Shown: positions 1 to 6,051 of the stretch, in pieces
How the letters are laid out: each line of letters starts with the position of its first letter
Position numbering within the stretch: the first letter of the stretch is position 1
DNA from: DATJGF01 sp035495315
GTDB taxonomy: Bacteria; Verrucomicrobiota; Verrucomicrobiia; Limisphaerales; UBA8199
Direction: 5' to 3'
Length of the DNA: 6,985 bases
NCBI GenBank assembly: GCA_035495315.1
Contig: DATJGF010000053.1
Location: 1 to 6,985, forward strand
The notes under the pieces: generated by a model
Told to the model about the DNA's origin: nothing
The model's input: only the letters and a program-made list of their open reading frames with translations
The model's database searches: none
Position numbers and translations under genes: made by a program

Positions 1-1
1 C

Positions 2-127
2 AAACCACAAGCTCGCGAGCCAGAGACCGGCGGTCATGAAGCCCAGTTGAAACAACAAAGGCCGCAAGAGGAACCTAACTCAAAGACTAACGAACCGGCC
101 GGTTCCTCTGACGTTGAATCCCCTTGA
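2..127 (+). CDS. Possible C-terminal tail of an upstream gene (5' partial)
   Basis: The second forward frame is open from the left edge to a TGA at 125-127, giving about 41 residues. They are hydrophilic and rich in Q, E, P, N and S, with no hydrophobic core, as in the disordered C-terminal tail of a larger protein. The other two forward frames meet stops within about 50 bases. No domain can be recognised and no function is proposed. The stop lies 19 bases before the ATG chosen for the epimerase gene, which suits a tightly packed gene pair. It could also be chance open frame; 41 codons is weak evidence. Confidence 0.35.
   Translation, partial: KPQAREPETGGHEAQLKQQRPQEEPNSKTNEPAGSSDVESP
92..105. 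repeat. 14-base perfect palindrome upstream of the epimerase gene
   Basis: GAACCGGCCGGTTC is a perfect palindrome ending 41 bases before the ATG at 147. GAGGAACC at 68-75 is also the exact inverse of GGTTCCTC at 101-108, so two alternative hairpins compete for the right half. It could be an operator or an RNA hairpin. If the upstream partial frame is real, it lies inside that coding tail. Function is unknown. Confidence 0.35.
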
Positions 128-146
128 GCCGGCACTTGCACCAGGC

Positions 147-1145
147 ATGAGCGACTCCGCACGAACCCGTTCCGCCTCACACGTGATTGTCACTGGCGGT
201 GCTGGCTTCATCGGCTCGCATCTGGTTGAAAGACTCCTTCGAGACGGCAAATCTGTCGTCGCCATCGACGATCTATCCACCGGAACTATCGAGAACCTGC
301 GCGCGGCCCAGTCGAACAACCGATTGCGCTTCATTCAATCGAAGATTTCGGACTGCCGGGAACTGGTGGAACTGGCAGCGGGCGCGGAGACGATCTATCA
401 TCTGGCGGCCGCTGTAGGGGTTGAATTAGTCGTTAACTCGCCCATTTATGTGCTGCAAACCAACTTGCAGGAAACCGAAGTGCTGTTGAAGGCGGCGGCG
501 TCTCATCGAGTGCCGGTCCTGATCGCCTCGACCTCGGAAGTATACGGGAAGAGCCAAAAACCGGCGTTTGCAGAAGAAGATGATTTGTTGATTGGGCCTC
601 CCCATCAATCGCGGTGGGGGTACGCGTGCTCGAAGTTGATGGATGAGTTTCTGGGAATGGCATATGCGAAAGAGCAATCGCTGCCCGTAATTATCGCGCG
701 CCTGTTCAATACCGTCGGTCCCCGCCAGACCGGCCGTTACGGGATGGTCCTGCCTCGCTTTATTGCCGCCGCTAAGGCTGGCCGACCGTTGCGTGTCTTT
801 GGCGACGGCGAGCAGACACGCTGCTTTTGTTATGTCGAGGATACGGTCGAAGCGCTGGTTCGCCTGCAAAACTGTCCTTCAGCTCGTGGTGAGGTATTCA
901 ATATTGGCGCAACTGAAGAGGTTTCCATTGGCGCACTCGCCCGCTTGGTAATCGAGATTTTAGGGTCAACATCGCTCGTGGACTTTGTTCCTTACGGTAA
1001 GGCTTATGCCCCCGGGTTTGACGACATGCGCCGCCGCAAACCGGTCGTTGAGAAGTTGGCCGCGCGGACTGGGTTCCGTCCCGCGACATCACTGCGCAAG
1101 ATCATTGAATTAACAGCCGCGGTGCTGCCGGATGAAGGGAATTGA
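147..1145 (+). CDS. NAD(P)-dependent nucleotide-sugar epimerase/dehydratase (extended SDR family)
   Basis: This is a 333-residue cytoplasmic extended short-chain dehydrogenase/reductase, the usual length for the family. The N-terminal Rossmann fold has the dinucleotide motif GGAGFIG (residues 17-23). An acidic pair follows the next strand (AIDD), where the cosubstrate ribose is usually held. The catalytic region has STSEVYG (128-134), with T129 as the likely catalytic Ser/Thr, and YACSK (Y159, K163) as the Tyr/Lys pair. The C-terminal half has the sugar-nucleotide site signature: RLFNTVGPRQTG, then VFGDGEQTRCFCYVED. The STSEVYG form resembles UDP-glucuronate decarboxylases and dTDP-glucose 4,6-dehydratases, but the exact substrate cannot be read from sequence. 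I chose ATG at 147. A TTG at 114 would add 11 residues, overlaps the upstream frame and has no ribosome site. It is probably involved in surface polysaccharide synthesis and shows no evident link to the secretion genes. Confidence 0.85.
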   Translation: MSDSARTRSASHVIVTGGAGFIGSHLVERLLRDGKSVVAIDDLSTGTIENLRAAQSNNRLRFIQSKISDCRELVELAAGAETIYHLAAAVGVELVVNSPIYVLQTNLQETEVLLKAAASHRVPVLIASTSEVYGKSQKPAFAEEDDLLIGPPHQSRWGYACSKLMDEFLGMAYAKEQSLPVIIARLFNTVGPRQTGRYGMVLPRFIAAAKAGRPLRVFGDGEQTRCFCYVEDTVEALVRLQNCPSARGEVFNIGATEEVSIGALARLVIEILGSTSLVDFVPYGKAYAPGFDDMRRRKPVVEKLAARTGFRPATSLRKIIELTAAVLPDEGN

Positions 1146-1293
1146 CGCTGTCGCTTGCGGGCCAAGGTGTTCAGAAATCGTAGCTATGATTGTGATCGCC
1201 TTTTTCTTTCTTTTTCTCAGAACTTTTCGGCTTGTTAGGTGTCAAAGCTATTTGTAGCGTGGGCTGTTAGAGGTCAAGCACTGGTTTGCTTGT

Positions 1294-1322
1294 ACGGAGG
1301 CCGGTCTTTGGGTCGGTTCCGT
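1294..1322 (+). other. Hairpin in the gspE 5' leader
   Basis: The 212-base gap between the epimerase gene and gspE holds no convincing gene. Within it ACGGAG-G-CCGGTC pairs with GGTCGG-TTCCGT around a TTTG loop, giving about 12 pairs with one bulge and a few G-U pairs. It ends 35 bases before the gspE start. No U-run follows immediately, so it does not look like a standard terminator. It could be a structured mRNA leader. A T-rich stretch at about 1199-1218 lies further upstream. I could not identify a confident -35/-10 pair. Confidence 0.35.
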
Positions 1323-1357
1323 GTAGCTGCTTTTCGAACCCCTAAGATCGGGAAGAA

Positions 1358-2947
1358 ATGAATAAAGCGGTGGCACCTGCATCGGGAGTTCTGGCGACCC
1401 CAGCCCCCACTGAGGGGTTGTCTTCACCCGAATCATCCAACCGTCTGGGTGGGCTGGCCAAGCTGAGTATCCCTCCCGAGGCGACCCGCCTCCTTCCAGT
1501 TGAGTTCGTCAAAAAACACCGGCTTCTGCCCGTCGCGATTCATGACGGGACCATTGATGTAGCAACCGCTGAACCCTGCAACGAACGGGTCATCGAGGAT
1601 ATCCGTTTGTTGAGCGGGTTCGAGGTGCAGGAATTTGAAGCGCCGGCGGGAGAAATCGCCGAGAAGATCGCCGAATGCTACCAGGTGACGGTCGAGAAAA
1701 TGATCGAAAGCCTCAACCCGGAACCCGAGGTCGCAGTCGAGGGCCGGAACTTGCATGACATCGAGGTGATGGCCAACGAGCCGACGGTGATCAACCTCGT
1801 TAACCTGATCATTTCGACGGCACTGCGCGATCGCGCCAGCGATATTCACCTCGTGCCTTTCGAGGAAAACATCCAACTTCGCTACCGCATCGACGGCCTC
1901 CTGCAGGAGCAACCACCCCCGCCCAAGCAGCTTCATCCCGCACTGGTCTCGCGCATCAAAATCATGGCGGACATGAATATCGCCGAGCGTTACATGCCGC
2001 AGGATGGCCATATCCAGATCAATCATCGAGGCGTGCGCGTCGATATTCGGGTCGGGACCTTGCCGACCATTTACGGGGAAGGGGTCGTGCTGCGATTGCT
2101 GGAAAAAGGCACGAAGCTGCTCGGCACACAGGAATTAGGGCTCGACCCTGACCGCGCGGCCTTCCTGGCTCGACTCGTTGAAAAGCCGCACGGACTTTTT
2201 TTAGCGACGGGGCCGACCGGCAGCGGCAAAACTACTACCCTTTACTCAATTCTCCAGAGCATCTACACACCCGAGAAGAAAATTCTGACGATCGAGGACC
2301 CGGTCGAGTACGAGTTGCCGGGCGTCGCGCAAATTCCAGTGCGTCCGAGTCGTAATTTCACCTTTGCGACCGGTTTGCGATCCATCCTGCGCCAGGATCC
2401 GGACATGATCATGGTTGGCGAAATTCGGGATTCCGAAACCGCCGAGATCGCGATCCGGGCGGCCCTGACCGGGCACCAGGTCTTCAGCACATTGCACACA
2501 AATGACTCGACCGGGGCCGTGACGCGCCTGCTCGACATGGGGGTTGAGGCCTTTTTGATCTCTTCCTCCCTAGAAGGCGTCCTGGCGCAGCGGCTCTTGC
2601 GGCGGATCTGCGCGCGCTGCAAAACCGAGTGCCCGGTTTCCAGCGCAGTTCGCGACCGGCTCGAAGCCCTGGGCGGGCGCCAGGTGGAGGGAATTTTCTA
2701 TCGCGGTACGGGTTGCGACGAATGCCGTGGAACCGGTTATCGCGGCCGCATCGGCATTTTCGAATTGCTGGCGATCGATACTGAAATGAAAGAGCTCATC
2801 CTGCAGAAACGCTCGAATGCGGAGCTTAAGGCAACAGCTCAAAGAACAATGATGACCATGCACCAGGACGCGCTGCAAAAGGCGGCGGCGGGCATAACAT
2901 CGTTGGAAGAGATCCTGCGGGTCTCTTCGGGAGACATGCTCGAGTGA
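1358..2947 (+). CDS. gspE: Type II secretion ATPase GspE (GspE/PilB family)
   Basis: This 529-residue cytoplasmic hexameric ATPase powers pseudopilus assembly. After a disordered Pro/Ser-rich N-terminus, residues about 45-125 form the GspE/MshE N-terminal domain (LPVEFVKKHRLLPV at 46-59). The core follows: SDIHL (161-165) opening the N2 domain, Walker A GPTGSGKT (285-292), Walker B within LRQDPDMIMVGEIRD (344-358, with the glutamate at 355), and the His box TGHQVFSTLHTND (371-383). The zinc-binding subdomain has two CxxC pairs, C418/C421 and C453/C456. All key residues are present, so it should be active. A PilB of a type IV pilus has the same architecture, but the gspF-G-H-I-J order downstream supports T2SS. 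The ATG at 1358 has a GGAAGA directly upstream, which is close for a ribosome site. The stop overlaps the gspF start. Confidence 0.95.
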   Translation: MNKAVAPASGVLATPAPTEGLSSPESSNRLGGLAKLSIPPEATRLLPVEFVKKHRLLPVAIHDGTIDVATAEPCNERVIEDIRLLSGFEVQEFEAPAGEIAEKIAECYQVTVEKMIESLNPEPEVAVEGRNLHDIEVMANEPTVINLVNLIISTALRDRASDIHLVPFEENIQLRYRIDGLLQEQPPPPKQLHPALVSRIKIMADMNIAERYMPQDGHIQINHRGVRVDIRVGTLPTIYGEGVVLRLLEKGTKLLGTQELGLDPDRAAFLARLVEKPHGLFLATGPTGSGKTTTLYSILQSIYTPEKKILTIEDPVEYELPGVAQIPVRPSRNFTFATGLRSILRQDPDMIMVGEIRDSETAEIAIRAALTGHQVFSTLHTNDSTGAVTRLLDMGVEAFLISSSLEGVLAQRLLRRICARCKTECPVSSAVRDRLEALGGRQVEGIFYRGTGCDECRGTGYRGRIGIFELLAIDTEMKELILQKRSNAELKATAQRTMMTMHQDALQKAAAGITSLEEILRVSSGDMLE

Positions 2948-4185
2948 ACGCCTTCCGCTATCAGGCGATCGAGCGTAGCGGGAAATCCGTCGAAGGTCTT
3001 ATCGAGGCCGACGATCGTCGATCCGCGTTGCGCCTTTTGACCGAACGCGGTCTTTTCCCGTCGAATTTGGAAGCTTCGACTAACGGGGATGCCCCGGCGC
3101 GATTGTTACCCTCAGAGCAGCTTCCGATCGCGTCCGCCCGGCTTGGACGGCGCATCAAACGCAAGGACGTGACCGCCTTCACGAGAGAAATGAGTGCGCT
3201 GTTAGGCGCCGCGATTCCTATTCCCCAGGCGTTGGATGGCCTTGGGGAAGAGGAAGAAAATCCGGCAATGAAAGCCGTGGTCCTCAAGGTATCGGAATCA
3301 GTGCGCAAAGGCGCATCATTGTCCTCTGCCCTGGACGAGCATCCCCGGTTGTTCAGCAAACTCTACGTCAGCATGGTACGGGTGGGGGAGGAAGCGGGGG
3401 CGCTGCAAAAGGTCATGAACGATTTGGCGGACCTTCTGGAACATGAAGATGAGGTTCGCGGCGAAGTCAAAGCAGCGGCGGCATACCCGTTGTTTGTGCT
3501 GGGTTTCGGGATTGTAACTGTGATTGCGCTGCTGACGTTGGTTCTGCCCAAACTGTTCGGCATGCTGCAGGAGATGCTCACTGATCTGCCCTTGCCTACA
3601 CTGGTTCTGTTGAAAGTGAGCAGTTTTTTGCATTCATATTGGCTCGTGCTGCTGGTGGGGATCGGTGCCGCTGCAGCCGCTTTGCGCTGGTACATTCGTA
3701 CGCCACGAGGTGCTGAGCTGTGCGACGAAGTCAAACTACGGATCCCGGTTTTGGGTTCCGTTTTTCGCGCCGCAGCCCTCGGACGTTTTGCCCGCACACT
3801 CGGAACATTGGCTAGGAGCGGAGTATCCCTGTTGCCAGCCTTAAAGATCGTGGAAAACACCATTGGCAATCGAGTCCTCGCCCACCAGATTGCGCGTGTT
3901 GCGGAAGAAACCCGCGGAGGTCATTCGCTGGCAACGCCGTTGCGCAAGTTGGGGATTTTCCCGCGAACGGTCGTCCAAATGATCGATGTCGGCGAAGAGA
4001 CCGGGCGACTGGACGAGATGTTGTTGAGGGTCGCGGAAATCGAGGAGCGGCACATGCGCGCCCGCACGAAAACGCTGATTTCCTTGCTGGCGCCGCTTTT
4101 GATTTTGATTGTGGGGTCGTTAGTCGGTTTCATGGTAATCGCCATCCTGTTGCCGATTTTCAGGATGAGCCGGGCGATTCATTGA
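2944..4185 (+). CDS. gspF: Type II secretion inner-membrane platform protein GspF
   Basis: This 413-residue polytopic inner-membrane protein forms the platform that works with GspE to add pseudopilin subunits. It has the family's duplicated cytoplasmic domain. The repeats carry the matching motifs VRVGEEAG (145-152) and IDVGEETG (347-354). Three hydrophobic segments are visible: about 181-207, 231-250 and 379-403. The N-terminus (FRYQAIERSGKSVEGLIEADD) is typical of GspF. Translation most likely begins at GTG 2944, which overlaps the gspE stop as GTGA. GGGAG at 2929-2933 is a plausible ribosome site, and the overlap suggests translational coupling so that ATPase and platform are made together. 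Length and motifs are normal for the family. A PilC of a type IV pilus would look similar; the downstream genes decide for GspF. Confidence 0.95.
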   Translation: MNAFRYQAIERSGKSVEGLIEADDRRSALRLLTERGLFPSNLEASTNGDAPARLLPSEQLPIASARLGRRIKRKDVTAFTREMSALLGAAIPIPQALDGLGEEEENPAMKAVVLKVSESVRKGASLSSALDEHPRLFSKLYVSMVRVGEEAGALQKVMNDLADLLEHEDEVRGEVKAAAAYPLFVLGFGIVTVIALLTLVLPKLFGMLQEMLTDLPLPTLVLLKVSSFLHSYWLVLLVGIGAAAAALRWYIRTPRGAELCDEVKLRIPVLGSVFRAAALGRFARTLGTLARSGVSLLPALKIVENTIGNRVLAHQIARVAEETRGGHSLATPLRKLGIFPRTVVQMIDVGEETGRLDEMLLRVAEIEERHMRARTKTLISLLAPLLILIVGSLVGFMVIAILLPIFRMSRAIH

Positions 4186-4265
4186 TCCGCAGGGGGTCGC
4201 TGAATCATTAAGGGACGTCGGTTTTAAACTGGGTAATCGTTTACGCAGTGAGTCCTGTTCAAGAC

Positions 4266-4319
4266 ATGAATGATAAACCCAATCGCGAAGAACAACTGAT
4301 TACAGAAGGATTGAAATGA
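4266..4319 (+). CDS. Possible 17-codon leader ORF ahead of gspG
   Basis: The gap between gspF and gspG (4186-4315) holds an ATG at 4266 followed by 17 codons (MNDKPNREEQLITEGLK). Its TGA at 4317-4319 overlaps the gspG start codon as ATGA. The ribosome site of gspG lies inside this ORF, so translating it could influence gspG initiation. It has no obvious ribosome site of its own and no recognisable domain. Chance is quite possible for an ORF this short. No clear promoter or terminator was found in the rest of the gap. Confidence 0.2.
   Translation: MNDKPNREEQLITEGLK
4304..4310 (+). promoter_or_regulatory. Ribosome binding site that fixes the gspG start
   Basis: AGAAGGA ends five bases before the ATG at 4316. 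It is a good Shine-Dalgarno match at the right distance. It supports starting gspG here, before the embedded repeat, rather than at later in-frame codons such as GTG 4514 that lack such a site. Confidence 0.7.
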
Positions 4320-4942
4320 AAAGAGATAACCTGAAGGAATTATCGCAGAGGGCGCCTGCCGAGCTATCGCTGCGCCGTCCTGCTGACGTATTGCGGCCAG
4401 GCCATCGTAGCGCAGAGTTTCACTCTGCTGTACCGCAGAGTTCCACTCTGCCTGCGCTCAGCAGCGGTTGCGGCTCCGATCGCTTGCAGGTTGAAAACCT
4501 GCGATACAGCAGAGTGAAACTCTGCGCTACAGGGGCGCGCGGGTTCACGCTTATTGAAATCATGGTAGTGGTCGCGGTGATCGGCATCCTCGCCGCCGCC
4601 ATCATTCCACAATTCATGACCACCAAACACGACGCCAGGGTCAGCGCCGCCAAAGGTCATATTGCTGAACTCGAGGCGGCCCTCGAGCGATTCAATGTCC
4701 ACATGGACCGCTACCCAACCGCGGACGAAGGCTTAAAGGTCCTGGTAGACGCGCCGAGCGGCGATGACAAAAAATGGCGAGGGCCTTACATCAAGCAGCT
4801 TAGACCCGATCCGTGGGGGAATTCTTATCAATACCGTTATCCCGGGGTGCATCACACGGCGAGCTTTGATCTCTGGTCTCGTGGCGCAGACGGCGCCGAC
4901 GGCGGAGAAGGCGAGGGCGCCGATATTGGAAATTGGCAATGA
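4316..4942 (+). CDS. gspG: Major pseudopilin GspG with a 76-residue repeat-bearing leader
   Basis: GspG is the main subunit of the periplasmic pseudopilus. The prepilin peptidase site is RG/FTLIEIMVV, with G76 at -1, F77 at +1 and the conserved glutamate at +5. A hydrophobic helix follows (about 82-95). The mature chain is about 132 residues, normal for GspG. It has the family marks RYPTADEGL (132-140), DPWGN (165-169) and the C-terminal acidic loop from about S188 to W207 (GADGADGG then GADIGNW), where GspG proteins bind calcium. The leader is odd. GspG leaders are usually short, but this one has 76 residues, and about residues 31-72 are coded by a 124-base inverted-repeat element that stays open in this frame. 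The ATG at 4316 has a strong ribosome site. A GTG at 4514, inside the element, would give a conventional 10-residue leader but has no ribosome site. gspH follows after 6 bases. Confidence 0.93.
   Translation: MKRDNLKELSQRAPAELSLRRPADVLRPGHRSAEFHSAVPQSSTLPALSSGCGSDRLQVENLRYSRVKLCATGARGFTLIEIMVVVAVIGILAAAIIPQFMTTKHDARVSAAKGHIAELEAALERFNVHMDRYPTADEGLKVLVDAPSGDDKKWRGPYIKQLRPDPWGNSYQYRYPGVHHTASFDLWSRGADGADGGEGEGADIGNWQ
4407..4530. repeat. Palindromic MITE-like or REP-type element inside the gspG leader
   Basis: A 124-base unit has perfect 26-base inverted ends at 4407-4432 and 4505-4530; CGCAG at 4434-4438 also pairs with 4499-4503. Each end is itself a small hairpin: GCAGAGT/ACTCTGC around a TTC loop (4412-4428), and around a GAA loop (4509-4525). 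A further copy of that hairpin with a TCC loop lies at 4435-4451. Another hairpin, GCAGGTT-GAA-AACCTGC, lies at 4486-4502. Transcribed, the unit would fold as one long stem with nested hairpins. It carries no transposase, so it would have to be moved by an enzyme supplied elsewhere. No clear target duplication is visible. In the gspG frame it reads through as RSAEFHSAVPQ and onward; the opposite strand reads SAEFHSAVSQVFNL. I recall such peptides from Verrucomicrobia proteins, which suggests a dispersed family. Confidence 0.9.
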
Positions 4943-4948
4943 TTGGAT

Positions 4949-5611
4949 ATGCGCTGCAGGAGACGACATAAGAAGACCCCGATTGAACCGGGCCAGACGA
5001 AGGTCCAACGATCCGGAGTTTGCCAACGAACGGCTCGAAAAGGAGTCTCCTCACGTCGTCTCCTACAAGGGTTCACACTGATCGAGCTAATGGTGGTGAT
5101 CGCATTAATCGGCATTGTGAGCGCGATGATCATCCCCGAAATGCGCGGGACCTACGAGGAGGCACTGCTCCGCTCAACCAGCCGGCGATTGGTCAACCTG
5201 TGCAATTTGGCCTATAGCCAGTCCGTTAGCCTGCAAGAACCCCATCGTATTCATCTCGATCCGCGGACCGGGCGTTTCGCGCTCGAGCGTCGGGCGCCTC
5301 ATGCCAACCAACCGGACATGTTTGTTCCTGCCGAAAACGTCCCTGGCGCCAAGGGTGAATTGGATGACCGCATCTCGATCAAATTTCATCGCAATACCGA
5401 AAATGAGCCGGAGACCGGAAGTTCAGAAGAGGAGAGGATGCCCGGTTCGCAATCAAGCGAAGTCGATGACGGAGTTCTGATCCGTTTTTACCCGGATGGA
5501 ACGGCGGACCCTGCAGAGATCCTGCTGCGCGATCGGCAAGGCTTCCGGTTGCTCCTGCGCATCAGCCCAGTCACCTCACGAGTCGCTGTCCGCGAACTTG
5601 CCCGCGAATGA
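4949..5611 (+). CDS. gspH: Minor pseudopilin GspH with a long basic leader
   Basis: GspH is a minor pseudopilin thought to sit near the pseudopilus tip. With the ATG at 4949 it is 220 residues. The cleavage site is QG/FTLIELMVV (G41/F42, glutamate at +5), followed by a hydrophobic helix and IIPEMRGTYEEA. The C-terminal part has the GspH-type strand motif VLIRFYPDGTADPAEILL. Between the last two strands is an acidic, Ser/Glu-rich insertion (ENEPETGSSEEERMPGS). The leader is 41 residues, very basic (many Arg and Lys), and bounded in DNA by a 10-base inverted repeat. No good ribosome site precedes the ATG; a TTG at 4943, adjoining the gspG stop, would add two residues. Initiation probably relies on coupling to gspG. 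The mature part, about 179 residues, fits GspH. Assignment to GspH rather than another minor pseudopilin rests on gene order and the C-terminal motif. Confidence 0.8.
   Translation: MRCRRRHKKTPIEPGQTKVQRSGVCQRTARKGVSSRRLLQGFTLIELMVVIALIGIVSAMIIPEMRGTYEEALLRSTSRRLVNLCNLAYSQSVSLQEPHRIHLDPRTGRFALERRAPHANQPDMFVPAENVPGAKGELDDRISIKFHRNTENEPETGSSEEERMPGSQSSEVDDGVLIRFYPDGTADPAEILLRDRQGFRLLLRISPVTSRVAVRELARE
4958..5064. repeat. Inverted repeat bounding the gspH leader insert
   Basis: AGGAGACGAC at 4958-4967 is the exact reverse complement of GTCGTCTCCT at 5055-5064. The two arms enclose 87 bases. They begin nine bases after the ATG and end four bases before the Gly codon of the cleavage site. An 11-base imperfect palindrome, AGGAG-T-CTCCT (5041-5051), lies just inside the right arm. 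The arrangement is like the gspG element but the sequence differs. It may be an older, eroded insertion, or chance; ten matching bases over a region this size is suggestive but not conclusive. Confidence 0.5.
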
Positions 5612-6051
5612 AAAAGCGCCAAAACCATCGACGGCTTGGGTTCTCGCTGATCGAGGTGATCTGCGCAATCTCGATCCTGGCCATTGCGGTAGTCGGATTG
5701 ACGGAAGGCATTACCTTGGCCCTGCAGTCGAACAAAGACTCGGAACTACAATCGACCGCGGCGCTGTATGCCGCGGGTTTGATCGAAACGATTCGCGCGG
5801 AAGGCGATTTTGAGGATGGCGACCAGGATGGTGACTGCGGTGACGACCTGCCATTGTATCGCTGGAAAGAATCGATAAAAAAGGCCGGAATTGACGGCTT
5901 GCACGAGGTGAAAGTCGTCATTGGGAACGCCAAGTCCGGCAAAACTATTTACGAACTCGAAACCTTGCTCTTCCAGGCCCCAGACGACACGACCACAAGC
6001 ACGACCAACCCAAGGCGAAACGATCTCGGCAATCGCAGGAGGCGGTCATGA
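5608..6051 (+). CDS. gspI: Minor pseudopilin GspI
   Basis: GspI is thought to start the pseudopilus tip complex together with GspJ and GspK. The protein has 147 residues, a little longer than the usual 120-130. Its short leader MKKRQNHRRLG is the textbook form, cut before FSLIEVICAISILAIAVVG, with glutamate at +5. The sequence ALQSNKDSELQSTAALYAAGLIETIRAEGDF resembles the region after the helix in GspI, where a long helix is followed by the GspI-type L-IE-R pattern. Residues 67-80 are very acidic (DFEDGDQDGDCGDD) and include a DxDxDG motif, a possible calcium loop. The C-terminus is a Thr-rich then Arg-rich tail (RRNDLGNRRRRS); its DNA also carries the gspJ ribosome site. The start overlaps the gspH stop as ATGA and has no ribosome site, so translation depends on gspH. 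Confidence 0.82.
   Translation: MKKRQNHRRLGFSLIEVICAISILAIAVVGLTEGITLALQSNKDSELQSTAALYAAGLIETIRAEGDFEDGDQDGDCGDDLPLYRWKESIKKAGIDGLHEVKVVIGNAKSGKTIYELETLLFQAPDDTTTSTTNPRRNDLGNRRRRS
6037..6042 (+). promoter_or_regulatory. Strong ribosome binding site for gspJ
   Basis: AGGAGG lies five bases before ATG 6048, within the end of gspI. It fixes 6048 as the likely start. The alternative ATG at 6081, which alone would give a normal leader, is 38 bases from this site with the 7-base tandem repeat in between. Confidence 0.75.

Noticed and set aside
114..146. TTG start for the epimerase gene
   Set aside because: It has no ribosome site and adds 11 residues before the Rossmann fold that match nothing expected; ATG at 147 already leaves an ordinary N-terminus.
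1199..1218. T-rich run after the epimerase gene as an intrinsic terminator
   Set aside because: No GC-rich stem directly precedes it; only a short AT-rich partial palindrome without a loop is present.
1433..2026. A 197-codon open frame on the minus strand inside gspE
   Set aside because: It is the mirror of a strongly conserved ATPase region on the + strand; its translation is rich in H, D and R with no recognisable domain, as expected for an antisense shadow in GC-rich DNA.
1358..4185. Type IV pilus reading of the first two genes (pilB-pilC)
   Set aside because: The families overlap, but the following gspG-type calcium-loop pseudopilin and the ordered gspH, gspI and gspJ genes indicate a type II secretion operon.
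4407..4530. CRISPR-like or rho-independent terminator reading of the hairpin cluster in gspG
   Set aside because: The repeats are inverted and nested rather than regularly spaced direct repeats with spacers, and no U-run follows any stem. The frame continues straight into the conserved pseudopilin.
5362..5520. Apparent internal duplication in GspH (DDRISIKF against DDGVLIRF)
   Set aside because: The DNA match is poor outside GATGAC, ATC and TTT, and two successive beta-strands of a GspH fold would naturally look alike at this level.
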